Source of the DNA: Mesorhizobium sp. | Lineage (GTDB): Bacteria; Pseudomonadota; Alphaproteobacteria; Rhizobiales; Rhizobiaceae | DNA length: 64,000 bases | NCBI RefSeq assembly: GCF_004962245.1 | Contig: NZ_SUHQ01000036.1 | Location: 1-64,000, forward strand | Reading direction: 5' to 3' | Part shown: positions 55,024 to 64,000 of the stretch, piece after piece | Numbering within the stretch: position 1 is the stretch's first letter | Layout: each line of letters starts with the position of its first letter | Position numbers and translations under genes: made by a program | The notes under the pieces: generated by a model | The model's input: only the letters and a program-made list of their open reading frames with translations | The model's database searches: none | What the model was told of the DNA's origin: nothing

Positions 55024-55049
55024 AGCCGCATGGCAATTGCCGTGCGGCT
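55024..55049 (+). terminator. strong hairpin between nopA and y4yQ, possible attenuator
   Basis: Inverted repeat AGCCGCA-T-GGCAATTGCC-G-TGCGGCT, nearly perfect over 26 bases, 67 bases after the nopA stop and 25 before the y4yQ start. No long U-run follows. It could stop part of the transcription or protect the nopC-nopA mRNA, giving much more pilus subunit than machine parts. Confidence 0.6.
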
Positions 55050-55073
55050 TCTATCCTGTTTGAGAGATGCTCT

Positions 55074-55964
55074 GTGGATGACGCCGTTTCCCTCCGTTTC
55101 GAAGTGCTTTCGGGGCTCTATTGCGGACTGACCGGCAAGACGGATCTTCAAACGTGTTTAATCGGCAGCGGCTTCGATGCCGATTTGGTCTTTGTCGAGC
55201 AAGGACTGGCACCGCATCATCTTCGTGTAACTCTTCTTGGCAAGTCGATCGAACTCGAGGCGCTTGCACCCGGACTCAGTATCGAGGGCAACCGGAATAT
55301 CGCCGCAGGCCAGTCCGTTGTTGTGCCCCTTCCTGCCGTCCTGCTCGTAGGCGAGATGTCCATTGCTTGGTCCGTGCAGGATGCAGAGCCGCCTGGTTCG
55401 ACCGGCATACCGCGCCTACCGATCGGTGTGCTCGCCATGGTCATAATCAGCTCACTCGGGATCGGCGCGCTTTCGGGCATGTTCTCCTATCTTGGCAATG
55501 CAAGTGGATCGAGCCCCAATTCACTTCGGGCTGAAGTCGCGTCCAGAACGATCAGTCACCGCGCTGACAATGAACTTACGGGGGCAGCGGCCAAAGAGCT
55601 GCAGGAGGAAGTCGATCGAGCGGGTCTTCTCGACGTCAAGATTGGCTCCGCAAAGGGTGTTGTGACCGCCGAGGGCACCGTCACGTCTGAATCGGTCATC
55701 AGCTGGCAGAAGCTTCAGCAATCGTTCGATCGTCGCACCAAGGGTACTCTAACACTGGTGAACGGAGTGCTCATCAAAGAGGAGAAGGCGCCATCCGCAA
55801 TCGCGGTCGAAGCTGTGTGGCATGGGGCCCAACCGTATCTTGTCATCGACAGCGAGAAGTATTTTGTCGGGGCCATTTTAGCTGATGGATGGGTAGTCGA
55901 TCGTATTGAGGACAGCCGTGTGCTGCTGAGCAGGAATGGCCGCATTGCTGCTCTCCCATATTGA
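55074..55964 (+). CDS. Y4yQ (SctD-like), inner-membrane ring protein
   Basis: 296 residues from GTG 55074. N-terminal FHA-like cytoplasmic domain (about 5-95, LRFEVLSGLYCGLTGKTDLQ, ADLVFVEQGLAPHHLRVTLL), one membrane helix (LPIGVLAMVIISSLGIGALS, about 113-132), then a periplasmic domain with a BON-like ring fold (VDRAGLLDVKIGSAKGVVTA). This is the YscD/HrpQ layout. Partner of RhcJ and the secretin. Confidence 0.85.
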   Translation: MDDAVSLRFEVLSGLYCGLTGKTDLQTCLIGSGFDADLVFVEQGLAPHHLRVTLLGKSIELEALAPGLSIEGNRNIAAGQSVVVPLPAVLLVGEMSIAWSVQDAEPPGSTGIPRLPIGVLAMVIISSLGIGALSGMFSYLGNASGSSPNSLRAEVASRTISHRADNELTGAAAKELQEEVDRAGLLDVKIGSAKGVVTAEGTVTSESVISWQKLQQSFDRRTKGTLTLVNGVLIKEEKAPSAIAVEAVWHGAQPYLVIDSEKYFVGAILADGWVVDRIEDSRVLLSRNGRIAALPY

Positions 55965-56196
55965 AAGCTCGCAGGCCCCATCAAGCAGCACTCTATGGCC
56001 AGCCAAACATCCTGTGGCGCTCGGTGCTGACAAGCTGGCTGCGTTGGAAACATTTGCTGCCCAGCCATTTCGCGCCTGTTTGTGGCTCTCATGCAGGGTC
56101 ACGCGCTGGCCAAGGCCGAGGCGCCTTCGGAGTTCGAAAGCTACGTTTCAGGGCGTAACAGCAGAGTAAGTCTCAACCGATTGCAAAGGTGTCTCG

Positions 56197-58260
56197 ATGG
56201 CCAACGTCCTGCGTGACTTCATCAAGCGTGCGCCGGCCAGCCCGGATTTAATGGTTGCGTTGATGCTGCTTCTGGCTGTCGCGATGATGGTCATGCCTAT
56301 CCCGGTCGTGGTGGTCGACGCACTGATAGGATTCAATATGGGGTTGGCCATACTGCTGATGATGGTTGCCCTGTATGTCAGTACTCCACTTGATTTTTCC
56401 TCTTTGCCCGGCGTTATTTTGATTTCCACTGTATTCCGTCTCGCGCTGACGGTCGCAACGACGCGACTGATCCTGGCCGAGGGGGAGGCCGGCAGCATTA
56501 TTCATACCTTTGGCGATTTCGTCATCTCAGGCAATATCGTGGTGGGTTTCGTCATATTTCTGGTCGTCACCATGGTGCAATTCATGGTCCTCGCGAAGGG
56601 TGCCGAACGGGTGGCAGAAGTGGCGGCGCGTTTCACGCTGGATGCTCTGCCGGGCAAGCAAATGGCGGTCGACGCAGAGCTACGCAACGGCCACATCGAT
56701 GCCAACGAATCCCGCCGGCGGCGCGCCGAATTGGAGAAGGAAAGCCAACTATATGGCGCGATGGACGGCGCGATGAAATTTGTGAAGGGCGATTCCATCG
56801 CCGGGCTGGTGGTTATCTGCATCAACATGCTGGGTGGAATTTCGATCGGTCTGCTCTCCAAGGGCATGTCCTTCGGCGAGGTGCTGCATCACTATACTCT
56901 GCTGACGATAGGCGATGCATTGATATCGCAGATTCCGGCCCTTCTGCTCTCCATTACTGCGGCGACCATCGTCACCCGTGTGACTGGGACGGCGAGGATC
57001 AACCTCGGTACCGAAATGGTCAGTCAGCTCACGGCCAGTACTCGAGCCTTGCGGCTGGCGGCCGGCGTCCTGGTCGTGATGGGGTTCGTTCCTGGGTTTC
57101 CCCTCCCCGTCTTTCTGATGCTGGCCGCAGTGTTCGCTGCGGTAAGCATTGTCAAGGCTGATGTGCTGGGCGCCGGCACTGCCGATGCGAAAGATGGAAC
57201 TGCAGCGGAGCCTAAGCAAGCCGCGCCTGCGAAGGAATTCCCGATCGCATTTTTTTTAGCGCCAAATCTTATGCAGGGGATCGATCAAGCCGAATTGCAA
57301 AAACATATTGGGCGCGTTTCGCTCCTGGTCACAGCCGATCTGGGCATTATCGTTCCCCGCATCCCTGTCTTGGTTGACGAGCAGCTGCCTACATCGCAAT
57401 TCCGGATAGATGTCGAGGGCGTGCCAGTCGAACAGGACGCGATAGATCCAAGCCAGATGACGCTCCGAGCCGATGTAGCGCACGTCGACTCGAGCGGTAT
57501 CCCCCTTAGGCGTGAGCCGAAAACGGACAGACTCCCGGTCGAACATACCCCTGCACAGGCCCTTACGGGCGCCGGCACGGAGCATTGGGCTCCCGGCGAA
57601 CTCCTCGCCTTGCGCGTCCATGCAACGTTGACCCGCTACGCACCGCGATTGGTGGGCATCCAAGAGACCCGACATTTCCTGGGCCGAATGGAGCAGGAAT
57701 ATTCTGAGCTTGTGAAAGAGGTGCTGCGCACGACGCCGATTCCTCGGATTGCCGATGTTCTGCGCCGCCTCCTGGAGGAAGGTATCCCAATCCGCCACAC
57801 CCGTCTCGTCTTGGAGGCATTGGCCGAATGGAGCGAGCGTGAGCAAAACGTTGCCCTGCTGACGGAATATGTCCGTTCTGGTTTGAAGCGACAGATCTGC
57901 CACCGCTATGCCAACACCGAGGGCATCGTGTCCGCCCTGGTCGTCGAACGCGAGAGCGAGGATGTGATGCGTGGCGCGGTTCGAGATTCGGATGCAGGCC
58001 CCTATCTCGCACTGGAGGATCGGCAAAGCGAAGCGATGCTATCACAGATACGTCAGGTCCTTTCGAACACAGAACCGGGTCAAACCCGCCCTATTCTGTT
58101 GACGTCAATGGATGTCCGACGTTTCGTCCGCGGCTTTCTGACGCGAAACGGGATCGATCTCGCCGTGCTGTCTTATCAAGACCTCGCCTCCGACTTTACA
58201 ATTCGCCCGGCAGGATCCGTCAAACTCCCGCACGGATCGAACAGCGGATTGTTAGAGTAG
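56197..58260 (+). CDS. rhcV: RhcV (SctV), major export-gate protein
   Basis: 687 residues, FlhA/YscV (FHIPEP) family. Residues 1-310 hold about eight membrane helices with the FHIPEP region ISTVFRLALTVATTRLILAE and DALPGKQMAVDAELRNGHID. Residues about 345-687 are the cytoplasmic nonamer ring that docks substrates (ELVKEVLRTTPIPRIADVLR, GIPIRHTRLVLEALAEWSER). Preceded by a 232-base gap after y4yQ without a clear gene; one base context TCGAAAGCTA near 56138 is not a tts box. Confidence 0.96.
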   Translation: MANVLRDFIKRAPASPDLMVALMLLLAVAMMVMPIPVVVVDALIGFNMGLAILLMMVALYVSTPLDFSSLPGVILISTVFRLALTVATTRLILAEGEAGSIIHTFGDFVISGNIVVGFVIFLVVTMVQFMVLAKGAERVAEVAARFTLDALPGKQMAVDAELRNGHIDANESRRRRAELEKESQLYGAMDGAMKFVKGDSIAGLVVICINMLGGISIGLLSKGMSFGEVLHHYTLLTIGDALISQIPALLLSITAATIVTRVTGTARINLGTEMVSQLTASTRALRLAAGVLVVMGFVPGFPLPVFLMLAAVFAAVSIVKADVLGAGTADAKDGTAAEPKQAAPAKEFPIAFFLAPNLMQGIDQAELQKHIGRVSLLVTADLGIIVPRIPVLVDEQLPTSQFRIDVEGVPVEQDAIDPSQMTLRADVAHVDSSGIPLRREPKTDRLPVEHTPAQALTGAGTEHWAPGELLALRVHATLTRYAPRLVGIQETRHFLGRMEQEYSELVKEVLRTTPIPRIADVLRRLLEEGIPIRHTRLVLEALAEWSEREQNVALLTEYVRSGLKRQICHRYANTEGIVSALVVERESEDVMRGAVRDSDAGPYLALEDRQSEAMLSQIRQVLSNTEPGQTRPILLTSMDVRRFVRGFLTRNGIDLAVLSYQDLASDFTIRPAGSVKLPHGSNSGLLE

Positions 58261-58313
58261 TTCCACCTTTCCTAACTGAACGCGACCCGCCTCCCTGATA
58301 ACCGAGAGATAAT

Positions 58314-58847
58314 ATGAAATTTGTTAGAAATACAGTTTCTCCATCGCCTATGTTTCTGCGCCGGAGCTCACTTCTTTTTGCCGTACTCGCCATTCTGCCT
58401 TTGGGCGGTTGCGCCAGCTGGCAAAAGCCCGCTCTTTCCGTGCAGGAGACATCTTCCCCAGAGTTGCTCAGCGCCGATCAAATCGATCCGGCTATGCGCG
58501 AACGCATTTTGCGCGAAGTTGGTCAGGATGTTCAAGAGCGGGCTTTGCGGGATGAGGTGAAGCAGCACCCGGACAATGTTGATGCGGCGATACGGCTTAC
58601 AAAAGCCTTGGTGGCCCAGAAGCGCCCGCACGAAGCGGTTGAGGTGCTCGACAGCGTCTTGGTTGCAGCCCCAGCAAACGTACGTGCATTGAATGCGAAG
58701 GGCGTGATCTTGGACATTGAGGGGCGGCATGACGCGGCACAGGCCCTGTATCGGCGAGCTCTCGAAACCGAGCCAGGGAATCAGATGGTGCAGCATAACT
58801 TCAATCTGTCGCTTGCCTTAACGGCAAGTCCGAACAGCCAAGGTTAG
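58314..58847 (+). CDS. Y4yS-like TPR lipoprotein
   Basis: 177 residues. Lipoprotein signal LLFAVLAILPLGGCASW with lipidated Cys at residue 33. The rest is TPR-like helices: KQHPDNVDAAIRLTKALVAQ, RPHEAVEVLDSVLVAAPANV, and NAKGVILDIEGRHDAAQALY (about 80-165). Last gene of the nopC-to-y4yS group, like y4yS of NGR234. It may act as a pilotin or assembly helper for the secretin; unproven. Confidence 0.82.
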   Translation: MKFVRNTVSPSPMFLRRSSLLFAVLAILPLGGCASWQKPALSVQETSSPELLSADQIDPAMRERILREVGQDVQERALRDEVKQHPDNVDAAIRLTKALVAQKRPHEAVEVLDSVLVAAPANVRALNAKGVILDIEGRHDAAQALYRRALETEPGNQMVQHNFNLSLALTASPNSQG

Positions 58848-59313
58848 CACGATCGCAATAGGTGGGCACAGCGCATGTGCAGCCTATTCCCCGGCTCGAG
58901 ACGCGCTCGGCTCCCATCATAGATGGCCTCTGAAGAGAGCCATATCTGCGCAAAGCTGTTGCTCCAGATCTGGCCGGCAGAGGTCGGCAGGAGAGCCGGA
59001 TGACATCTCTCGGCCACCCGCAAGGCCATCCGCCTCGCTTCGTTGCCAGAGCGCCTTCGTGGTTGCCACGCGAGATACGCTCAGGATGGATTTGATTAAT
59101 TCACGCGCGAATGCCTGCCTCTAACTTGGGGCAGGCGCGACCGCTCCCATAATGCAATACGCTGCCTCTAGGCCGATGGACGATGACGGGATACGTCCCC
59201 GAGACTTCAATGGTGGGGAGCAGCGCACCCGTCGATCCATTTGCTTTCAGCGGCAACCGCCACTATGTAGCGACACTTCGCCCGACTGTGTTTCAAGCTG
59301 CCCGGAGAAGTTT
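58848..59313. other. no convincing gene; mucR upstream region
   Basis: The mucR frame is open back to 59152, but residues there are unlike MucR. The mucR promoter should lie here. MucR proteins bind their own AT-rich upstream DNA; I saw no distinctive site. Confidence 0.4.
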
Positions 59314-59784
59314 ATGACAGAAGAAGCCCACAACACCGACATCCTCATCGAGCTCACTGCCGATGTTGTATCAGCCTACGTCTCCAACAACCCCGTCCCG
59401 GCGGGGGAGCTTCCTGCCCTGATCGCCCAAGTGCACGGGGCTCTAAAAGGCACGGCCGGACTAATACCAGCAGAAGAGCCTGTGCCTGTGAAAAAACCTG
59501 CTGTCCCGATCAAAAAGTCGATCGAACCGGACTACATCATTAGCCTTGAAGACGGCAAGAAATTCAAATCGCTAAAGCGCCATCTGTCGACGCACTATGG
59601 TCTGACCCCGGACGAATATCGCGCCAAATGGGGTCTGCCGTCGGATTATCCGATGGTGGCGCCGAATTACGCCGCTACGCGCTCCGCCTTGGCCAAGACC
59701 ATAGGACTCGGCCGCAAACCGAAAGAGCCGGAAGCCCCGGTGCCGGCGCCGGCGAAACGGACCCGCAAAAAGGTCGCAGCCTAA
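59314..59784 (+). CDS. MucR/Ros-family regulator without zinc cysteines
   Basis: 156 residues from ATG 59314 (GGAGAAG upstream). N-terminal helical oligomerisation part (LIELTADVVSAYVSNNPVPA), then the prokaryotic zinc-finger-type DNA-binding domain at about 70-140: ISLEDGKKFKSLKRHLSTHY, GLTPDEYRAKWGLPSDYPMV, APNYAATRSALAKTIGLG. The two Cys of Ros are Ser77 and Asp80 here, so no classical zinc site. M. loti Ml proteins are known to keep this fold without zinc. The tail is Pro/Lys/Arg-rich. It regulates polysaccharide and symbiosis genes in relatives. Confidence 0.93.
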   Translation: MTEEAHNTDILIELTADVVSAYVSNNPVPAGELPALIAQVHGALKGTAGLIPAEEPVPVKKPAVPIKKSIEPDYIISLEDGKKFKSLKRHLSTHYGLTPDEYRAKWGLPSDYPMVAPNYAATRSALAKTIGLGRKPKEPEAPVPAPAKRTRKKVAA

Positions 59785-59844
59785 ATCCGTATCAACAGTC
59801 GTTCGGGACGCGCGGCAGCCGTAGGCCCAATCTGCGCGGAATCA

Positions 59845-59869
59845 AAAGGCGGGGACGAGCCCCGCCTTT
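59845..59869. terminator. bidirectional hairpin between mucR-type gene and cspA
   Basis: Perfect 10-base stem AAAGGCGGGG / CCCCGCCTTT with loop ACGAG. The A-run and T-run on its flanks fit a rho-independent terminator for the rightward mucR-type gene and perhaps the leftward cspA. Confidence 0.85.
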
Positions 59870-60006
59870 CCCGTCCAAGAGCCTCATTCCAGAGGAATTC
59901 GCGACGGCTCCAGCAATCGCTGCCGCGGCATTACCTGGTTGCATGCTCCGGCCGGGTTTCGAGCCGGTCAATGCGTTCGGAGTATGCCGCATCCTTGCCG
60001 CACGCG

Positions 60007-60219
60007 TTAGCCAGCCTTGCTGAGGCTGCCTGCAGAGGACTTGCCGGTGCGGCGATCCTGTTCGACCTCGTAGTTTATCTTCTGGCCCTCATTAAGGGTC
60101 GACAGGCCCGCTCGTTCAACAGCGGAAATGTGGACAAAGACATCCTGACCGCCGTTGTCGGGCTGAATAAAACCAAAACCCTTGGTGCTGTTGAACCACT
60201 TCACCGTTCCAGTCGCCAT
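60007..60219 (-). CDS. cspA: CspA-type cold-shock protein
   Basis: 70 residues from ATG 60219 (MATGTVKWFNSTKGFGFIQP). RNA-binding motifs RNP1 (KGFGFI) and RNP2 (VFVHIS) are exact; INYEVEQDRRTGKSSAGSL is the usual rhizobial C-terminus. The frame runs on to 60261, but the extension is not CspA. Long leader region upstream, as usual for csp mRNAs. Confidence 0.96.
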   Translation of the reverse strand: MATGTVKWFNSTKGFGFIQPDNGGQDVFVHISAVERAGLSTLNEGQKINYEVEQDRRTGKSSAGSLSKAG

Positions 60220-61224
60220 ATATCCATTCCTTTGTAACAAGTCGCAACTTAGGCAGGCCATTCACGCCAGCCTGATTTGTACACGAGACTTTAGGCGCAG
60301 CAAAATCGGAAAATTGCAAGGCCCACTCGACCGCCTGATCTCCAGCAGCACCTGCCACACACGCGAGGCGCGTGCCAGACGAGGCGTATGCCAGACGTTT
60401 CGTCGTGCGCTGTCGCTCAAACGTCGACAGAAACAATGACCCAACCCTGCAAACTCGGCACATCTTGTGGACGTGCTTGGGTCGCTGCTCGACCGCAATA
60501 CCCGCTCCCGACCGATATCGTCGGCCAAAATGACGACGTTTTTGTCATCAGACCGAAAGATCAGGCGCGCAGCGACACTGCACACTCAAACCGAGACCCG
60601 CGAACCTCGATTAGCTTCGGCCTGCTACGAAGCGCGGTTGCCTGCTTCTGAGGCGGGCCATTGTCGGTTTGAATCAACTGTCGGGTTCGGAACCCCAGAC
60701 TGTCGGCAAGTTGACAATGCGCGTTCAGACGGCACAAACCACCCGATCGATTGTGAGCGAGATGGTTTGGCAGATTGAGCAAGGGCGGGACTCAGCTATG
60801 CCGCCCAGGCTGCTGACAAGGCCAAAGCAGCGTAGGTGCGGAGTGAAATCCAAGGTCCACATGGGTCGTCGCGCGTCCCGTGCGCCTGGGAAGGCGCCGG
60901 CCCGGCCAAGCTTTTCCCAGATCGTCCGGATGACGCAAGCTTCGCTGAGCGTCAATGAACGTTCGGGCGATGACCAAAGGCGTCGTGCGTTGCAATCTGG
61001 ACTGTCCAGGATATCAGGAGTTCCATGGCCTCAGCCCGCTTGGCTGGCCACACTTGAAGCTCCAACATACCGGCTGGCACAGGCCAATTGGACTCTGCGC
61101 TGCCCTCAATGCGCTGGTGGCACGGTCAATGCTTGTCTATCGATCCGGCCGCCCATGCGTGATGCTGTCGGTCGACGTTCGCAAACCAGACCCTCGGCGA
61201 ACCCAGCGAAGGGGCTCGCCGGTA
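60220..61224. other. gene-poor, degenerate region
   Basis: About 1 kb upstream of cspA. Leftward translation contains scattered transposase-like scraps (LIQTDNGPP near 60670), but nothing that can be assembled. No intact gene seen. Confidence 0.45.
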
Positions 61225-61560
61225 CGACGAGGGACCTTACCTCTTTATGCGCGGCATCATTGTCGAGGATGACATGTTGCCTTACACGTCGTCCCCTCGC
61301 GCTCGGGGCTTTGAGGGGCGGATGAAGTCCTGATGGCGGTGGCACTGCTGCATGTTTGCGTAAGACCCATCAGTCACGATCGCGTTGTCCTTCGATGTCG
61401 CGGTGCTGATAGGCGGGCAGATCGGTGTGCGCGGCGCCCGCCAAAGGATCGTCGTCACGCCGGAGGAGGCGAGCGCCGTAGCCGGCGCGCCGGCGAAAGG
61501 CGCTTTCTGTCGGATGCCCGACAATGTCGGATATCGCAAGTATCAAGGTTGGATCAAACC
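61225..61560 (-). pseudogene. decayed IS630-family transposase
   Basis: Leftward frames give DPTLILAISDIVGHPTE, DGSYANMQQCHRHQDFIRP, and after a shift QHVILDNDAAHK, in the order of IS630 transposase landmarks (DIVGLYL, GTVIGRCMQRHRHQEFIRF and the DDE-site ILDNYAAHK). Several frameshifts and a lost spacing show that it is dead. Confidence 0.6.
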
Positions 61561-61909
61561 TTGCAAATCGGGGCTTTCTTACTTGGCACGGCGCATGCTC
61601 AGGTATCCGCAAACACCCAATGGATAACGAGCAGACTTCCCATGGCCTCACCAAAATACTGCCGAACGTTCCCCGGACGCATCCAAAGATGAGGCCCGCG
61701 TCAGGCCCGGCAACACGCTGACGGCTCATCTGGCTCGGCGTCGCGTGCCGATCCACTTTCTCCCAATAGGCGTCGGGAGACATAGAGCCTTCAAAATGAG
61801 GAACAAATCACTTTGCCAGGAACCCAGCCCATAATCCCACTCTCCCTATCAGAACTACCAAGCAAGCCCCGCACTCACGGGCTTCGCAGGACGTCCGTTG
61901 CGACCGAGT

Positions 61910-64000
61910 TGGGCGGCGCGAGGACGGCTCCGATCCCCGTCGCATGGGAGGACGGCAAGGCGACGGATTTCGTGCTCGACAACGGCATGGAGGTGGTCGT
62001 CATTCCCAACCACCGGGCGCCGATCGTCACCCACATGGTGTGGTACAAGATCGGCAGCGCCGACGAGCCGCCGGGCAAATCCGGCATTGCCCATTTTTTC
62101 GAGCATCTGATGTTCAAGGCGACGACCAACCATGCGGCCGGCGAATTCGACCGCGCAGTGTTCGAGATCGGCGGCTCGCAAAATGCCTTCACCTCCTCCG
62201 ACTACACCGCCTTCTATCAGACAGTGGCGCCGTCGGCGCTCGAGCTGATGATGAGCTTCGAGGCCGACCGAATGCGAAACCTCATCCTCACCGACGATGT
62301 CGTCAAGACCGAGCGCGACGTGGTCATCGAGGAGCGCCGCTCAAGCACCGACACCAACCCGCAGGACGTGCTCCATGAGGAGATCGACGCGACGCTGTGG
62401 CAGAACCAGCCCTATCGCATCCCGATCATCGGCTGGATGCAGGAGATCGAGCAGCTGAACCGCGTCGACGCCACCGCCTTCTATGAAAAATACTACTGGC
62501 CCAACAACTCCGTGCTGATCGTGGCCGGCGATGTCGAGCCGGAGACGGTGAAGGTGCTGGCCGAGAAGACCTATGGCAAGGTGGCGCGCGGGCCCGACCT
62601 GCCGCCGCGCATCCGGCCGGTTGAGCCCGAGCAGAACACCAGGCGCACCGTCACGCTCTCCGACGCCCGCGTCAGCGTGCCCAGTTTTTCGACGCAGTGG
62701 GTGGTGCCGTCTTACCATACCGCCAAGCCGGGCGAGGCCGAAGCGCTCGACCTGTCCGAAATCCTCGGCGGCGGTAACCGCAGCCGGCTCTACCAGGCGC
62801 TCGCTGTCCAGCAAGGTATCGCTTCCAGCGCCTGCGCCTATTTCCAGGGCACCATGCTCGACGACACCAGGTTCGCCATCTATGGCGCGCCGCGCGGCGA
62901 TGCCAAGCTGGCCGATCTCGAAGCGGCGGCCGCTGCCGAAGTCGCTCGCATTGCCAAGGATGGTGTCAGCAGCGAGGAACTGGGCAAGGCCAAGGAGCGC
63001 TTTGTGCGCGATATGATCTTTGCCGAAGACGACCAGGACGACCTCGCCTGCATATACGGCTCGACGCTGGCCACCGGCGGCACCGTGAAAGATGTCGAGG
63101 AACGGCCGTCTCGCATCCGCAGGGTTACCGCCGCGCAAATCAAAGCAGTTGCCGCCCGCTATCTCGCGTTCGACCGTTCGACCACGGGCTATCTCTTGCC
63201 CAAGACGGAGAATGAAGAGATGACGCTCGGCGCTCAGCCCCATGCTGCGATGAACATCCAGGAGGTGAAGTCCGAAAAGGGCATGATCGCCTGGCTGGTG
63301 GAGGACCACACAGTGGAAATCGTCAACATCGGCTTTGCCGGCGGCATCACGCAGGACCCGGTCGGGAAGGAGGGGATGGCCAATCTGATGGCCGGCCTGT
63401 TCATCGAAGGCGCCGGTAATTACGACAGCGATGCCTTCCAGATGAAGCTCGACGATGCCGGCGCCGAGATGGGTTTGGAGGCGCAAAGACACTACATCTG
63501 CGGATCGGTGTGCATGCTTCCCAAACAGCAGGACGCCGCGTTCGGCCTGCTTCGGCTCGCACTCAACGCGCCGCGCTTCGACCAGGGGCCGATCGATCGC
63601 GTCCGCGACGAGATTGTCTCCGACATCGTCGGCAGCGAGCGCGACCCTGACGCAATCGCTCAGCGCAAATGGCTGCGCGCGATCTATGGCACGCATCCTT
63701 TTTCGAGGCCGGGAGAAGGCACAAAAGAGAGCCTGGCCGGCATCACGCCGTCCGACCTCCTCGCCTTCCACAAGGCGATTTTCGCTCGCGACGGGCTCCA
63801 TATTGCCGTGGTCGGTGACATTGATGCAAACACGCTGAGGGAAAGGCTCGACCAGCTGTTTGGTGACTTGCCTGAGCAACAAACCCTCGCCCCCGTCGCC
63901 GATGTCGTACCGAAGCTCGGCCAACTGGTGGAGGAGAACTGCGACCTGCCGCAGACTTCGCTGCGATTGGCCTGGCCTGGCGTGAAGCGTAGCGCGCCGG
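61910..64000 (+). CDS. M16-family zinc peptidase, 5' end altered, runs off the window
   Basis: At least 697 residues without a stop to the right edge. Zinc motif HFFEH with the third ligand Glu in the MSFEADRM/ERDVVIEERRS region (first M16 domain, about 20-240). The inactive domain begins near 470 (VEIVNIGFAGGITQDPVGKE). Family members begin with a signal peptide; here the frame opens only at 61835 and the first possible starts are TTG 61910 or a late ATG 61988. So the normal start and export signal seem lost, just after IS630 debris. It may be a truncated or inactive copy. Confidence 0.85.

Noticed and set aside
56125..56150. TCGAAAGCTA before rhcV as a possible tts box
   Set aside because: The upstream GTCAG half is absent, and rhcV probably belongs to the nopC transcript.
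61110..61140. TGGCAC-N7-TGCT resembling a sigma-54 promoter
   Set aside because: It has the right spacing but stands in degenerate DNA with no gene downstream and no NifA site.
62341..63924. 527-aa leftward ORF
   Set aside because: Complete antisense shadow of the M16 peptidase coding sequence; high GC keeps it open.
1..64000. tRNA genes, rRNA genes or island attachment sites
   Set aside because: None was recognised by eye on either strand; the window seems internal to the island.

Overview
The window looks like part of the symbiosis island of a Mesorhizobium strain (M. loti / M. japonicum type). It carries a rhizobial type III secretion system (T3SS) of the rhc/nop type with its activator ttsI, a nod box and tts boxes. 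It also carries the nadABC and bioBFDA-bioZ vitamin operons known from M. loti islands, a TraR/TraI quorum-sensing pair, a rhizobial porin and MucR, and many decayed insertion sequences. The strain cannot be named from sequence alone.

Layout. 1-5.4 kb: a tandem duplication with two small secreted or membrane ORFs, a decayed dctA, a hypothetical gene, a Crp/Fnr regulator and a small DUF6074-like gene. 5.4-6.9 kb: AHL synthase and LuxR-type regulator with a lux/tra box between them. 7.0-18.5 kb: vitamin block with panC, panB (frameshifted), the divergent NAD regulator nadQ, nadABC and bioBFDA-bioZ. 18.7-26.9 kb: MFS exporter, frameshifted hemN with an FNR-like box, a membrane protein, a porin, an IS3 remnant and an OafA-type acyltransferase. 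27-30.1 kb: ttsI-rhcC2-y4xK read leftward from a nod box that touches a tts box. 30.1-36.6 kb: a transposase relic, then the leftward cluster of a truncated SahR-like ArsR regulator, glyA, metK, an adenosine-kinase-type gene and tdh. 37.6-58.9 kb: the main T3SS. nopX and rhcC1 read left. nopB-rhcJ-nolU-rhcL-rhcN-rhcO-rhcQRSTU read right, followed by nopP, a large leftward candidate effector, nopC-nopA and y4yQ-rhcV-y4yS. 59-64 kb: MucR without its zinc cysteines, CspA, an IS630 relic and a 5'-truncated M16 peptidase that runs off the right edge.

How it fits together. Plant flavonoids acting through NodD at the nod box would induce ttsI. TtsI would then act at six tts boxes (ttsI itself, nopX, nopB operon, nopP, the 816-aa candidate, nopC operon). 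The vitamin genes match the known role of M. loti islands in relieving host-strain auxotrophies. The glyA/metK/adenosine kinase/tdh set would supply glycine, C1 units and SAM.

Limits. All family calls are from reading the translated sequence; no database search was run. The panB, hemN and small 3.4-kb gene frameshifts could be real or sequencing errors.
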